Shown: positions 38,600 through 50,900 of the stretch, in pieces | Numbering within the stretch: position 1 is the first letter of the stretch | Layout of the letters: every line of letters starts with the position of its first letter | Assembly: GCF_015832195.1 (NCBI RefSeq) | Contig: NC_052032.1 | Location: forward strand, 3,292,618-3,356,617 | From: Motacilla alba alba | Lineage: Eukaryota; Chordata; Aves; Passeriformes; Motacillidae | Direction: 5' to 3' | Length of the DNA: 64,000 bases | Notes under the pieces: model-generated | Told to the model about the DNA's origin: nothing | Database searches by the model: none | The model's input: only the letters and a program-made list of their open reading frames with translations | Translations under genes and position numbers: made by a program

Positions 38600-40898
38600 G
38601 TGAGTGATAAAGATGTTTCTTCTTTGCAAAGCATTCTTTTGAGGCACTAAGAAGGAAAGACAAATATGCGTTAAGCTCTGTTCTGATTTCTTATCATTCC
38701 TCTAATATATAGTCAGGGGAAAAAAAGTATTTCACGATTCCCAGATACTGGCTCACAACCAGGAAAATATTAGGTTATAAACCCAAAGCATATTATGGTA
38801 TTTGTAGATGATGTCAAGCTGAAAGTATTTCACCTTTTCAGTGAAGCTACTTTACAGGGCATTCACTCCATGGGAGCAGTTTGCAGAAGATTGGGGGATA
38901 GGTGTGGGGATGAGACAGAGGTCAATCTTTAACCTTAGCCTGTTACATTCTTATCTTTAGTTCGTTAGCAAGTATTCAATTAGCTCACAGACTGTAGCTA
39001 AAATCTGCTGCTATTTTTCTCTACCAATGTGCAAAAGAGCAAACAGCTGAGGGATTGTATTTCTAATGTTCACTTGAGTGGAACTGGAAGGAGTTCACTA
39101 CCCTGCAGATTGCCTGGTGTGTTTCATAACCAGATTGCTGCTGGAACCTGGGGATCCAGACAAAGCTCTGCAGCTCCCAAATGACTCACTGCCACCTGCA
39201 GTGCCACTGGACCTGTGCTCCCTGCAGAACGTCAGAGGAGCCTCACAAGGTTCAGAAGGCACTGACTGAGTCACTATGAGCTTCTCCTAACTTCACAAAC
39301 CTCCCTTGAGCTGCAAACCTGGTCTCGTCATCTCCTCTGAGCAGGAGGTCACATAGGTTTTCCAGATATTTCACCATCTAGGCTGGAAGTGAAATCCAGT
39401 TTGAGCCAAGTTAAATCTTTGTGATAGACTGTTTCAGCCAGTTTTTATATTACCCAACCCCATGTTGAGGTAAATAAAAAAGATGCAGTGGCAGTAAACC
39501 TAGATGAAGAGAACAAGGAGTGTTTATTATCCTTAAACATAGAATGGAAGTTGAGCTGTATGGAATAGCCATCAGGAATAGCAAGTCAGGGGGGCTTTTC
39601 CAAGATCAAAAATACCCCAAAGATGGGATATTACCGTGTCTTTATGGTCTCCTGTCTCTGCAGCAGAGAGAGGCTCCATGGTCAGGCCAAGCAGTTGGCA
39701 CTGGCTGCCCTCCTTCAGTTTATTAGATGTTTTATTACAACAACCAGCTCTGCAGCTGCTCTGGAAGGAGAGTGAGCAAACTTCCCTTCCCAAGGAGCAG
39801 CACTTACACACTGACACTCCTGCTGAGCTCAGCTGGAACTGAAACCACTTCAACTCTGGCTTGCCTGCAGCCTCATCTCTGCAGGCTCCTGTTGGGAGCA
39901 CCCAAACCAGAGGGCTCTGTAAGTGCCCACCAGTGACCGTTCCCCAAGACAGCATCTGGCAAAAACAAAGACAGATCTTAACCCCAGCCTTGACCAGCAC
40001 CCACAGTGATGGGATTTCTGTCACTTTGTGATGACAACCAGCATGGATTGCTGGTTGTGGGTTTGATCCCTGTATGGGCCGTTTGCTGAAGAGTTGAAAT
40101 TGATGATTCTTGTGTGTCCCTTCCCAGCCCAGAAGGTTCAGGGATTCTGTGAAACATTAGCCCCAGTGTCACTGCACAAGTGAGATATGGCTGCAACAGA
40201 GCTGCTCCTTCCCTAAATGAGGATTTTCACAGCTTCCCTTGGTGTTGCCATGGGAGGGAGCAGAGAACAAGGGGAGAGCTCCAGAGTGCCGAGGAAAACC
40301 TTCTGCAAGAGGGCTGGGGCTCGCCCAAAGCCCTGATGAGCTCTTCTGTCACTTCGTTAAGCTAATTGTCAGCATCATGCCTGAGCAAAACAATTTAAAT
40401 TCAGCTCCTACAGAGCATTGACAGAGTTCATTGACCAAAAAAAGATCTCTCATGAAAAAAAATAGACATTGGACAGCAGATTAAATTTGACTTGCTAGGG
40501 AAAAAAAAAAAAAAAGAAAAAATAAATAAATAATGCTCATAATTTCCTGTCATAATAGCCCTCCCAGACCTGTGCTTGGTTTGTAAGAATTCATCTTTAA
40601 TCTTTTTTACTCTCTTCTATAAATCCAATATGTACTTAATAAAAAATATGAAATATGTCCTGTGGTGCAGATCTAAAGGCTGGGATAGAGATTGTCTGGG
40701 TGAGGGAGTTTATCTTTTCTGTAAAACTGCAATTGATTTAGATTCTTGACAGCTATAAAAAATATAAATTTTCAACAAAGGCAAAAGTAAAATCTCCCTC
40801 TCCAGCTGCCTCAGGGTTCTCCAATGCCAGAACAATTTAACCAGCCTTTACTGGAGGCACATCCTGCTGAGGAATTTCACCAATATTCCTGCCACTGG

Positions 40899-40980
40899 AA
40901 AAAAAAAAAAAACAAAACCAAAAATAAAACAACCAACCAATCAAACAAACAAACAAACAAAAAAACCCAAAACCCCAAAC
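40899..40980. repeat. A-rich / (AAAC)n low-complexity region
   Basis: A14 is followed by degenerate AAAC, AACC and AAAT units, including four clean AAAC repeats, and ends in AAACCCCAAAC. It is simple sequence, and its complement gives a spurious Phe/Leu-rich frame. Confidence 0.9.
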
Positions 40981-41559
40981 TTCTGGAATTCTTTTTGGTA
41001 TAGAGTACCCCAAAAAATATGTCTGGGTATTCTCTGCATATAAATGGCTCCACCTGGGTAGAGACCAAGTACTAGAGGAATCAGAGCTTGTATTGTATAG
41101 AGGGGGAGAGAGTAGAATCGTGGGTTTATTGTTGTGCTGCATGCTGGTAGGTCTGAATATAATTAATTGGGAATGTGGAGAACTGGTGTGAGGAACAGTT
41201 CAGTGCTGTGAAAAGGAGGTGCAGAGTCTATGTGTGGCATAGGAGACAAGATGCTGCAGCATGGCAGATTTTATTTACTCTTTTGTGTACGTATTTAAAT
41301 TTTATGTTCTCTTGTTTTAAATAGTTTTTATGTATTTGTACCTGCCTATGGGACTCCTCTCCACCCTGTGCACATTTTCATGTGTGCCCCTGCTCAGAGA
41401 GAAAATCTTTTTTCTCCTGATATTTTGTGCATGTGTCCCTTCAGGACATCCAAAGTGCTCCTTCAGCACTGACAGAGCTGTGAATGAAGTGCTGCATGTT
41501 GTGTTTTGGACATTGTTCTTAGAGGAAAACCTGAGGTAATGGGGAAAAATCAAAGCAGA

Positions 41560-41960
41560 ACCACAGTCAGGGAGGTCTAGGAAAAGGGTTGAGCTCCAAG
41601 GGAAGGCTGAAGGGATTACAGTGATTCAGACTGAAGGGAAAGAGCCTGAAGTAGGGATGATGACAATCTCATAAAAGCTGATGAAAGGGGAGGAGAATCT
41701 TCTGTTCTTCATATCCGTGTGAGGAACGACTTGAAGTCATGAACTTAAATTGCCAAAAAATCAATTCAGATTAGATGTGAGTTAAATCCTTGCAGCTGTA
41801 GGGATGCTGAGTGCTGACATTGATTGCTGGGGCAGTCATGTCATCAGGGGTTGTGGAGAGGCAACAGGCCAGAGTGTGTGAGGGATGGTATAGACCTAAT
41901 TGGTTTGAGAGTGGAATTTAGAGGACTTCTTAAGAACTTCATGGTCTCATTTTCCTCTAA
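41560..41960 (+). mobile_element. Possible old, degraded CR1 LINE fragment
   Basis: The order of phrases resembles the CR1 3' region: GGTTGAGCTCCAAGGGAAGG, a GTGATTCAGACTGAAGGG stretch, ATGAACTTAAATTGCCAA, CAGATTAGATGTGAGTTAAA, then GTCATGTCATCAGGGGTTGTGG and a final ATGGTCTCATTTTCC. The match is weak and no terminal octamer is left. It may be an old copy like the one near 2.6 kb; a chance resemblance is possible. Confidence 0.4.
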
Positions 41961-43182
41961 TTTAATGGTTTTTACAACCAAGTCTCCAGGCAGACAAGGA
42001 TGAAGGGTCTAGGGTGCATCAGAACCCGGTGATCTCATCTTCCCTGTGCTACAGCCACTGATAAAGTTCCTGCTGCCAAAACCTTTTCTCTCCTCATTGT
42101 CACTAAATTATTAGAGTACCATGTCCAAGATTTATATTCCCTCTATAACTTTTACAAAGCAGTCTCCTCTTCTCATGATAGGCAGGACACAAAAAGAGTT
42201 TTAAATAAAGGGCTTGGAAAAGTTGAGATCAACAAGCTAAATAATGAAAATATCAAGCATATTTTAAATACAAAGGGACATCTAACTGAGATGAAAATGT
42301 AGTTCATATGATTAATTCAATGTACTGCAAATCCTTACTAATTTGCCATTTGCTTATTTGCACACCCCTTAATTCATACAACAGAAAACACCGTTAGTTT
42401 TCTCTGCAAACATTTAATAACCACATAGTTCTTTCAGGGTTATCACATTCCAGGATTTCATATTTTTTTGACACTTTAGACTTAATGCATATTCATTAGT
42501 GGACTGTGCAGTTCAGATCAAGCCAGGCTTGTCTGAGTACATGAACAGTGTGTTTCTAACAATTACTTCAAAGCTGCCTCCAGGACACCCTGAAAAAACT
42601 GCTCCAGCCTTGGGTGTGCACAATTTGCTTTGCCCAGCTCTTAATTTGCAAGTATTGGTGGAGTCTTCTCCAATTCTCAGGGTGTTCCAGAAGTTAATAG
42701 GCTTTTCTCACATCTTTACCCTGGGGAATAAATTTACACAGAGTGTTCCAGGTGTGTTTTGTTTGACTCTTGGTGTCAAATATGTTGCTTACACCTTTCT
42801 GGGCAGAGTCACTCTCTTTAAGCATACAAAATTATCTAAAAAGTAGCATAGTAAGAAGTAATTTCATGAAGGATTTTCCTCTAAGTTAACAAAAAAAACC
42901 TACATTGAGTTTATTCAGTTGAAAGAATGATTGTTGCAGTGGTTTTGGTTTGGGATGTTGAGCTTTGTCCCACAGTTCCTCCTCCTTAGAGCCCCAGACT
43001 AAGGGTGAGATGAAACTTCTCTGGGCAGGAAATGTAGCTGGTTCTGAACAAAACTGTCTGTGCTACAGAGGATCCAATGAACTGCCAGAGGACCTACCCT
43101 TAGGAAGGTGTTCTTTCCCCTTTCTCCTGCTGTCCTGAGAAACACAAGACAAACCTGGAAGCTGTTCTCTTTGTCCTTGCAG

Positions 43183-43476
43183 GTGGCATCGTGCTGAATC
43201 CCTCCTTCTACGGAATCCCCGGCCACACGCACACCATGATCCACGAAATTGGGCACAGCCTGGGGCTCTACCACGTCTTCAGGGGCATCTCTGAGATCCT
43301 GTCCTGCAGCGACCCGTGCATGGAAACAGAGCCCTCCTTCGAGACTGGGGACCTCTGCAGTGACACCAACCCTGCTCCTAAGCACAAGCTGTGTGGGGAC
43401 CCTGGGCCTGGCAATGACACCTGTGGTTTCCACAGTTTCCTGAACACGCCCTTCAGTAACTTCATGAGCTATGCAG
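43183..43476 (+). CDS. PAPPA2: PAPPA2 active-site exon: zinc-binding motif and Met-turn
   Basis: This exon of 294 bp encodes about residues 713-810 and carries the catalytic core. The zinc motif [11 protein letters not shown] (HEXXHXXGXXH) is complete at 43242-43274: three zinc-binding His residues and the general-base Glu. The Met-turn Met of the metzincin fold is in FMSYA at 43464-43466. Between them is a Cys-rich stretch ([32 protein letters not shown]) that forms family-specific disulfides, with one sequon (NDT). All catalytic residues are present, so the enzyme should be active. The acceptor is TTGTCCTTGCAG and the donor GCAG|GTACTG. Both flanking introns are phase 1, so the exon is symmetric. 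It probably corresponds to human exon 5. Substrates of the family member are IGFBP-3 and IGFBP-5. Confidence 0.97.
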
Positions 43477-43592
43477 GTACTGGCCTTTGCTTGGGCTGCC
43501 GGGGGGGTCTGTTACTGAGCAGGAACAAGGAATTGTGGTATCACCCCTTATCACAGAGACAGGTAATCCCCCAGCCAGGGAATACTGTGCTC

Positions 43593-43911
43593 TGACTCCA
43601 TGATTCAGAAGGCTGAACAATTGCTTTATTAAGCTATACTATATTACACTAATACTATACTATTACTATACTAAAGAGATACCCAAGAAAACCCCGTGAC
43701 TGTCTGGAGACAGCCACGACACAGCTTTGACCCAATTGGCCAAGCAATCCAAACAACCATCACCTTTGGTAAACAATCTCCATAACACATTCCACATGTG
43801 CCAAACAACAGGAGCAGCAAATAGAGGTAAGAATTGTTTTCTCACTGCCTTCCTCAGGAAAAATCCTGAGAGAGAGAATTATGTCTCTGTTCAGAGAATG
43901 TGAATACCACA
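43593..43911 (-). mobile_element. Solo-LTR-like endogenous retrovirus remnant
   Basis: Read on the minus strand, the segment begins TGTGGTATTCACATTCTCTG at 43911 and proceeds to an AT-rich block of TATAGTA-type units. It then has an AATAAA polyadenylation signal (complement of 43625-43630) and ends about 25-30 bases later in a CA dinucleotide (near 43593 or 43601). TG..CA ends, a size of about 310-320 bp and a late polyadenylation signal are the layout of a retroviral LTR. The text resembles LTRs I associate with songbird endogenous retroviruses. No internal viral genes are attached and I see no clear target-site duplication, so both the family and the exact ends are uncertain. It is antisense to PAPPA2. 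Confidence 0.6.
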
Positions 43912-45726
43912 ATCCCTGATTTCTCAGTCCATTTCTTTATGCTGATAAGGGTCTAGTCCTGGCTTGATGAGGGATCAGACCTGATAGATCCAAAATCCCT
44001 TCTAGTTCTCCTTTTCTTTTATCCCAGTTTTCTCCAAATTCACAGGGTTTCATGCGAAGACCAGGCAGAAGGTTTGGGGGATGGAAGAAATGAGATAAGC
44101 ATTAAGAAAACAGCTTCTAAAGGCTCTACAGCAAACCTGACACCCTATTTCTCTGAGGTCTGGATGCCTGATCTATGAGGTCTTTGAAAAACTCAAATCC
44201 AGAGATTGTTTATACTCTCCCAAGGAGATATAGAATGTCATATGAATATTGATACCATCAAGGCTGTCAGATAACCCTGTGACAAGTGGTAAATTAATGA
44301 GGCACTGCCCATGCCTCCAGGTGTCTCTTGAAATGCCATGTTTAGGTTTGATTTGGAATCACATCCCAGTTCTCTCTTTAGAATGTGAATAGTGGGATTC
44401 TGCCTGGTCAAGGACTACCAGTGTGCTGTGCTGGTTTGTACTGAGAATGCAACTACAGAGGCTCCATATCAGTGTGGCAAAACCAGCCCTCAAAGCAAAA
44501 GCTGCTGTGGTTACAACTCTGCAGGCTCAGCTCTGCTGCCCAGATGTGCATTCTCCCAACAGAGCATATCCCAAAGAGGGCATTTGCTCCTGTGACCCTG
44601 TCCATTGGATGAGGCTGGAGTGGGGTCCTTGATGCGCCTCTGGAAGCTCAAGGGGAGCTGAAAGCTCCTCTGTTATTTCAGAGAAGGAACAGGGGGTACC
44701 TTGACTTGTATTTCCCCTTTAATTTGGGCCCCAGGGTCTCTCTGTGGTGACAATCTATGACACTGAGCTGACAGAATCAACAACATTTTAAAGGCAACCA
44801 ATACACTTGCAGACACTGAAGGGCACCTTTATACTCCAGGCAAAAACACAGATTCCCCACTCAAAAGGTCACAGGAGTGCTTATTCTGTAATAAAACTGT
44901 AGAGAAGCAAAGTGTTTAATGTCATCTGGGGCATGGATTGAAATGATTTATAACTAAAATGCTTTTATGCCCTTTGTGGCACTAGCTAAAAGCAACACCA
45001 AGTTTTCTCTCTATTTTTCTATTTGTTTAGAGGGTGCTTTCAGGGACAAACACACCGAGTCAGCTCCTCAGTGTGCTCTGTGCTGTGGTGCCTGTGGTCA
45101 GGCAGGGAGCCTGAGCACCAAGTCCAGCCCCGTGGTAACATCCCTCAGATAAGACAGGGCCACTCCAGATGACAAAATTCACCCCACCAAATCTGCTCGT
45201 GTGGATGTGGTGAGGGGTGGAATGTGCCTGTTTCAAAACCCTGAGCTCTTCCAAAGAGAACTTGTCTTGCCAGCTGACTCAGGAGCTAAGGCAGAGGCAG
45301 ACCACAGAGATACCCATCTGCTCCTGGGAGCTACATGTGTGCTGGTGTTCTGAGCTGAAACCTCTTCTTTTTCCTTGAAAAATTAAGTGAAGCGACATGA
45401 TAGATATCTCTAGAGCTCAAGCATGAATCTGTTTGCTTTTCTGTTGTTGCCAGTGGAGTAAAATATATCAGGATATCAAATTGCTGTCAAAATACCTTTG
45501 AAACATGTAGGTTGAGGTCATGCAGTTCTAGGAATTGCCTTTCTTTCATTTCTGTTTTGCTGCTCGTGTACAGCTTGATCCTATTGTATTTGTCTGTCTG
45601 TTCCTGTCCCATCCATCCATCCAGCTACCCCCAGCCCTGAGCAAAGCACAGACTTTAACTGATAACTTTTATTTTTCCTGGAATAACAAGTTACAATGGC
45701 CAAAATATTAGGTAGTGTGAGAAATA

Positions 45727-45753
45727 GGACTTGTAAATTATTTTTACAAGTCC
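45727..45753. repeat. Short perfect inverted repeat
   Basis: GGACTTGTAAA is followed after five bases by its exact complement TTTACAAGTCC. This gives an 11-bp stem with a TTATT loop. It is intronic; no function is evident and there is no T-run that would suggest a terminator. Confidence 0.7.
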
Positions 45754-47728
45754 AAATAGCTGTGGTGTTCCCAAATAAAAGATAAGTTAGTCTTCTGGAT
45801 GACTTTTCATGAAATCATTAGGAATTCGTCCTCTGAATTCTGTTGGAGTAATCACCCCGGCAAAGTATAGAATTTCTCTAATTATTGCTTTATCTGAGGA
45901 TCTTGAACCTTTCTTGATATTGAGTGGGACACCTTTCCCCCTTGCCTCTCCTCCCTTCCCCTCCCCCTGGACACAGGCTGTGCTGGTGTTTAAACAGATT
46001 GAGAATGCAGGTCATCTTTCTCCTGTGCCATTGTCCCACTGCTTTGTCCTATATATATTTTATTGTTCTTTTATGATGGCTATTAAGGGCCTTTGTCTCC
46101 TTCTGTGCTTCCGTGAAGAATATTTATGGCTTTTACAGCGTGCTCAGGGGTAGACCATTGATAATTATTGAGGAAATCCAGAGATGTCACATTAAAGCAG
46201 CTTTTTGCATACCCACAGGGATTTGTAGATACTATCAAGCGGGTGGTGTGTGTCTATCTGCTGTGCATGTTTGATCAGAGGAGTGTCACTGCTCAGTGGA
46301 ATTGGGAGAGACACAGGAAAACACGTGAGCTGGTGTGTCCCTACTGTGGGAGGGCTGGAGTCTGAGCAGGATCCCGACTGAAGCCGTCTCCTTTTGCCTG
46401 CATTTCTGGGAAGATGTGGCCAGGTTTTAAATTAGCCAGCAAATACTCATTTATCTTGAGAAGAAATTCATATTTTCTTGTTCCTCTGGAGTACCACAGG
46501 GCACGGACTTGCAAACATCAGAGCACCTCCTAATGCTGTCACAATATTGAACTTACACGAGCAGCCTCCGGTGACCTGCATCTTCCCAGAGAAGTGCAGC
46601 ACTTGACCTGTGCAGAACTGTCATTGTTGTTTGGATCCCAGCTGGGACCGAGCTCTGCTGGGCTGGGAACTCTGCAGGCACATGTGAAGAAACACTCTGT
46701 GTTTTCAAGAGCTTTTCATCTGATCGGAAGAACACCAGAAAAATGGTTGAAGTGCTTAGCATCAAGTTCCGCAGCATAGCTTTGCTGGGTGACTTTGCAC
46801 AATGTATTTATCCCCTCTGGGATCTGCACAATAGAGAAACAGCAATTTTCTGCTTCTCTGGGGCATTGTAGTTGTAAAGCTGTATGGTGTTCAGAGGGCA
46901 CTGGATGTGTGCTTGTTGCCAAATCATGTTTGAGGAAAACAAGATGAAATGAGAAATGGGTATTTATGGGAAGTCATCCAGCACAATTATTCCTCCATTT
47001 TGAATGAAAAAGAAATAAGAAATATCAAGAAATGTTTGTGAAAAGTTCAGAAAGGGGTTAGAATCATATTGGTAATGGGGGAGAATTTTATAGAACTAAA
47101 GTTATTTTCTGCACCAAAAATTTATGTTTTTATCAGTGTTGGAAATTATATTTTGAATTGATCTTTCAGAACATTTTTATTTGCTCATTAGAAAATTGAA
47201 GAACTTTGAAAGTTATGTATTTTTAAATTCTGTTGTGTTTTAATCTAAGAGATCTGACAGTCTGAGTTCACCCTTAGTTTGCATGACTACCAGTCAGTAT
47301 TTTCTCCTTTACCCTTCCATCTTCCTTATCTCTTTCTCAGAGATATTCTTTTAAATGTGAAATTCTTTTAAACCCAGAACTCCACTGGTGGCTCAAATCC
47401 TGCCCAGAAGGTGCTGCACTGAAGCTTTCTGTTTCTTTCCCTCCATGTCTGCCTCATTTAGAGATGATCTCTGGGTGCTTCAGGTGTATCCCAGGTCAGG
47501 GGGAGGGAACGTTTATTGATATATTTCCTTCCTTTTTAACCATTGTTTCCTTTCACCTGCCTCCACAAGTGATGGCTGCGCTAATTCCTTCACAGACCAT
47601 TAACTCTGGAGTGCTGTGGGATCCCAGCCCGGCTTTTCCAAGGAGCTGCCATTCACCAGGTCGTAATTCTTCCCCTTGCTCCCACCTCTTGTCCCACCTG
47701 GCTGACGAGGCTTCTGTTTGAATTCCAG

Positions 47729-47921
47729 ACGATGACTGCACCGACTCCTTCACGCCCAACCAGGTGGCCAGGATGCACTGCTACCTGGACCTCGTCTACC
47801 AGAGCTGGCAGCCCACCAAGAAACCGGCTCCCGTGGCAATTGCCCCCCAGATTGTGGCTCGTACCTCCACCTCTGTCACCCTCGAGTGGTTTCCACCCAT
47901 CGATGGCCACTTCTTTGAAAG
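47729..47921 (+). CDS. PAPPA2: PAPPA2 internal exon: end of catalytic domain and start of next module
   Basis: This exon of 193 bp encodes about residues 811-875. Its first two bases complete the Asp codon begun at 43476, giving DDDCTDSFTPNQ, which directly follows the Met-turn as in all pappalysins. The conserved VARMHCYLDLVYQSW helix follows. The exon then enters a beta-sandwich, fibronectin-III-like module (TSTSVTLEWFPPIDGHFFE). The acceptor is TTTGAATTCCAG; the donor GAAAG|GTGATC is weaker than the others in the gene. It probably corresponds to human exon 6. The QPTKKPAPVAIAP linker is PAPPA2-like, with a Lys-Pro-Ala-Pro run linking protease and downstream modules. Confidence 0.96.
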
Positions 47922-50900
47922 GTGATCATGCTCTGCTCTGTACTTTCATGCTGGATAAATGGGAAGGGGAGAACCGGAGGCCCCGCTCCAGGAGCACAGC
48001 TTGGTCATGTGCTGTGCTCAGCCTGGCTTAAGGCTCTTTCCTAAATTGGTTCACACTGAGCAGGTTATTGATCTGTTGTCTGCTCTTCCTTTCTTGGCCT
48101 GTAGCACTCAGTTGAAGGCCATTGATTTGCCATGTAAAGGGCAAATCTTTCTCCATATGTTCTGGGAGGAATTTTCAATCAAAGATTCTGGCCCTGTGAT
48201 TCCTGCTGTTGTTGTCGCTCACGAATACCTGTGGGCTTTGGCTGTGCCTGCACATTCCCTCCTCCTCCCCTTGCATATTCCCTTTGCAAGGACAAAGTGG
48301 ATCTTGTTTTTATGACACAGAGCTCATGGGCAAGGAGGTGGCTGGACTGGGGACAGGAACAAATGCTGCCTTCTCCCCTGAGCTGTAGATGTGAGATGGG
48401 AATTGAGCAGAGTCAAAGTCCCAGACCCCTGGAAATGATGCGAATGTCATCCTGTAGGTCAGTGTAGGGGTGTGTATTCCTGTCTGGCAGGCGTGCAGCT
48501 ATGTGATATCAATAATGGAAAATGGAGGGCTCTGGGCAGGAGTTGCACCTCATTGCACACCACATTCAGAGCAATTCTGCCCCAGTATGACCTGAGTAAC
48601 TGGGTAGTTCATCTAAATGCTCTTATGCAGCTCTTGGATGAGCTGCAGGAGCTATGAGTCCTGGCAGAGAACTTCCCAAATCAGTGACCTTCTCGCATTA
48701 CCATTAACTCACATCCCCGTTTGCCCTTCTTCTCCACCTCTTGCTTTGTTGTTTTATAGAGAGCAAACTTGGAGCGTCCTTCAAGACCGCAGCAGTTCAG
48801 AGCACAGGAGGCCAAATTTACAAGCGTATTAGCACCCAAAAAGCTGCCTCAGCACTGCTGCTTTGTGCTGGGAGAGCACCTTGAAACCACCGCCTCCATC
48901 AGGGATGAAACTCCTTCCAGCACTGCTAGGACACCGTGGCCATTTCAGTGGCCAGCTTGTGCTTTATCCCACTAGGCAGAGAGCTGTTATTTTCTGCTCA
49001 AATGAGATTTTCCACCCTTATAGCAGATTGATATGGGGAGGGAAATCAAATCCTGTTAGGAATTGATAAAGAGAGGTCTTGTGCTCTGAACAGTGTTTGC
49101 TTTAATTATAGTTTTGTAACCAAATCCTTTTATTCCCTACCTGCAAAAAGGACTCGTATAGTTCTGAAAATTAATTCAGAATTTTTCAGCCCATAATCAT
49201 TTTTAGGTAAATTAAGTTTCTCCAATTTAATTTAGATTTCAGAAGATGCTTATTGTGTGTTAAATAAATGCCATCTGCCTCTAAAAACACATTGATGCAG
49301 AGTTAATTGTTTTGTAACCAAATATGACTTTATTACATATTTCTTATAACTCAATCAATATGTTCTTAATAACCTCTAGTTACTTGCTTCTTAAATAACA
49401 CACAGTGGATAGCCTGTTAAATCTAAAATTTCATAACAGAGTTATCATATGTTAAATAAAGAATGATTTTCCAGGAAAAAAAAAGTCCTTTGGGTTTTCA
49501 AATCTGTGTGCTCAGTATTACTGAAGAGATTTAAAGAGACAGCCTCAAATACTTCGAGTCCAATTCCTTGTTAAAATGAGATTCCCACTGCTAACGGATA
49601 CAGCAATGTTGCCGTGACCATTTAAGAATGTCACTGAAACATATAAATGATCCTGTCTAAAGCATGCCCAAATTTTTGATCTGCTAATCAAAACAAGGAT
49701 GATAGTATTTTTCTAGTGACTAATCCTGGAAAAGCCCACGTGCTGAACTTCCAGAACCGCCGTGTCCAGCACTGCTTGGTCAGAGACTCATGCCTGTATC
49801 AATTTGTGAAATTGGGTCACTGTGCAAGACAAGTAGGAGGTAAAATTGGCCAAGTATAATCTTATCTGTGTGTGGGAATACTGTAAATCTTTGCAGATAT
49901 TTTTACACAAAGTGCACACCATTGGCCCAAATTTTACTTGCCTCACTTGAATGAATAAACTCATTCACTTCAATGGGACTATTCATGTAAAAAACAGAAG
50001 ACTGATACTCAGCTGCTGAGTGCCTTGGGCCTGGTTTCTAATGCACAGAGGCCCTTTCCTTGCTGTTTTGACAGTGTAAAAGGGCCTTCAAAGGATGAAT
50101 GGCTCTGGCTACATTAGCAAGTGTTGTGGCCCAATAGAAGGAGATCTCCAGCGCAAAACAGTTGTTAATGAAGACCTGACGTCAACACCGCAGGGGCTGG
50201 GGGCTCACGTGCTCCCACAGGAGCACATCAGGTGTGGTTCTGCAGCACACCTCCACTCTGGTTCCTGGCAAAACTGGGTCCAGCTTCCCTGCTCCAGGAC
50301 TGTTCCAAGTGCTGGAAGCAGGGAACAGGAGGAATTTCACTCCCAGAGCTCACTCCTGATCCCAATTACAATGCTGCTGTGGGCGTGCTCGGCGTAACTC
50401 AAGTTCCTTTTATGTCTCTTTTATTCTCCAGAGCTGTGCACAGGCAGTGACCTCTGCTTAATGAAAGTCAGGGAGGGAAAATTTAGCCTTCTGTTTAAAA
50501 ACGTAGCACTGGGCTGGCTGTATCTGTGGGAGGTCCTGACAGGTTGAAGGGAGATGGGGCATGGAAGTAAAGACCGTGTGTTTGTTCTCTGCTTAGATGC
50601 AACTCTGTCAAAGGTGAATTAGGTGCTTTCCTCATAGGGTCTTCAAATTACCTGATTACTTACATGGATTTAGGGGCAGAGAGCAACATTAACTCCTAGT
50701 TCTTGTAAATTTGGGGGTGGCTCTCCTGTGTTCTCACAATTTAGCAGAAGTAGACACAAGAGTTGTGCAGAGCAGTAAAATCTGCTTCCTGATGGACCCT
50801 CCTGGCCTCTTCAGAGTGTTCCACTGATATTTGCTCTCTCACTCTAGAGAGTCACTTACCTGCATGTAAATTTGTCAAGATGCTTTGACCCTAAGCCCCA

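Larger units (their letters stand above)
38600..43182 (+). other. PAPPA2: PAPPA2 intron, 4.6 kb
   Basis: The intron starts GTGAGT and ends TTGTCCTTGCAG, and it splits a codon after the first base (phase 1). It contains A-rich low-complexity DNA at 40501-40531 and 40899-40980 and a probable old CR1 remnant at about 41560-41960. A run of AT-rich sequence from about 42100 to 42480 could be a conserved non-coding element but cannot be tested here. The other open frames inside it do not resemble known proteins. Confidence 0.88.
43477..47728 (+). other. PAPPA2: PAPPA2 intron, 4.3 kb
   Basis: The intron starts GTACTG and ends TTTGAATTCCAG (phase 1). If it is retained, the frame of the previous exon stays open for 39 more codons and stops at TGA 43593-43595. 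An LTR-like element on the opposite strand begins at that point (to about 43911). A consensus AATAAA lies at 44890-44895 on the + strand. A perfect 11-bp hairpin stem occurs at 45727-45753, and a short CCAT repeat lies near 45611. I see nothing else in the rest. Confidence 0.88.

Noticed and set aside
45727..45753. Perfect 11-bp hairpin considered as a microRNA precursor or terminator
   Set aside because: The stem is too short for a microRNA precursor, and there is no context for a bacterial-type terminator in vertebrate intronic DNA.
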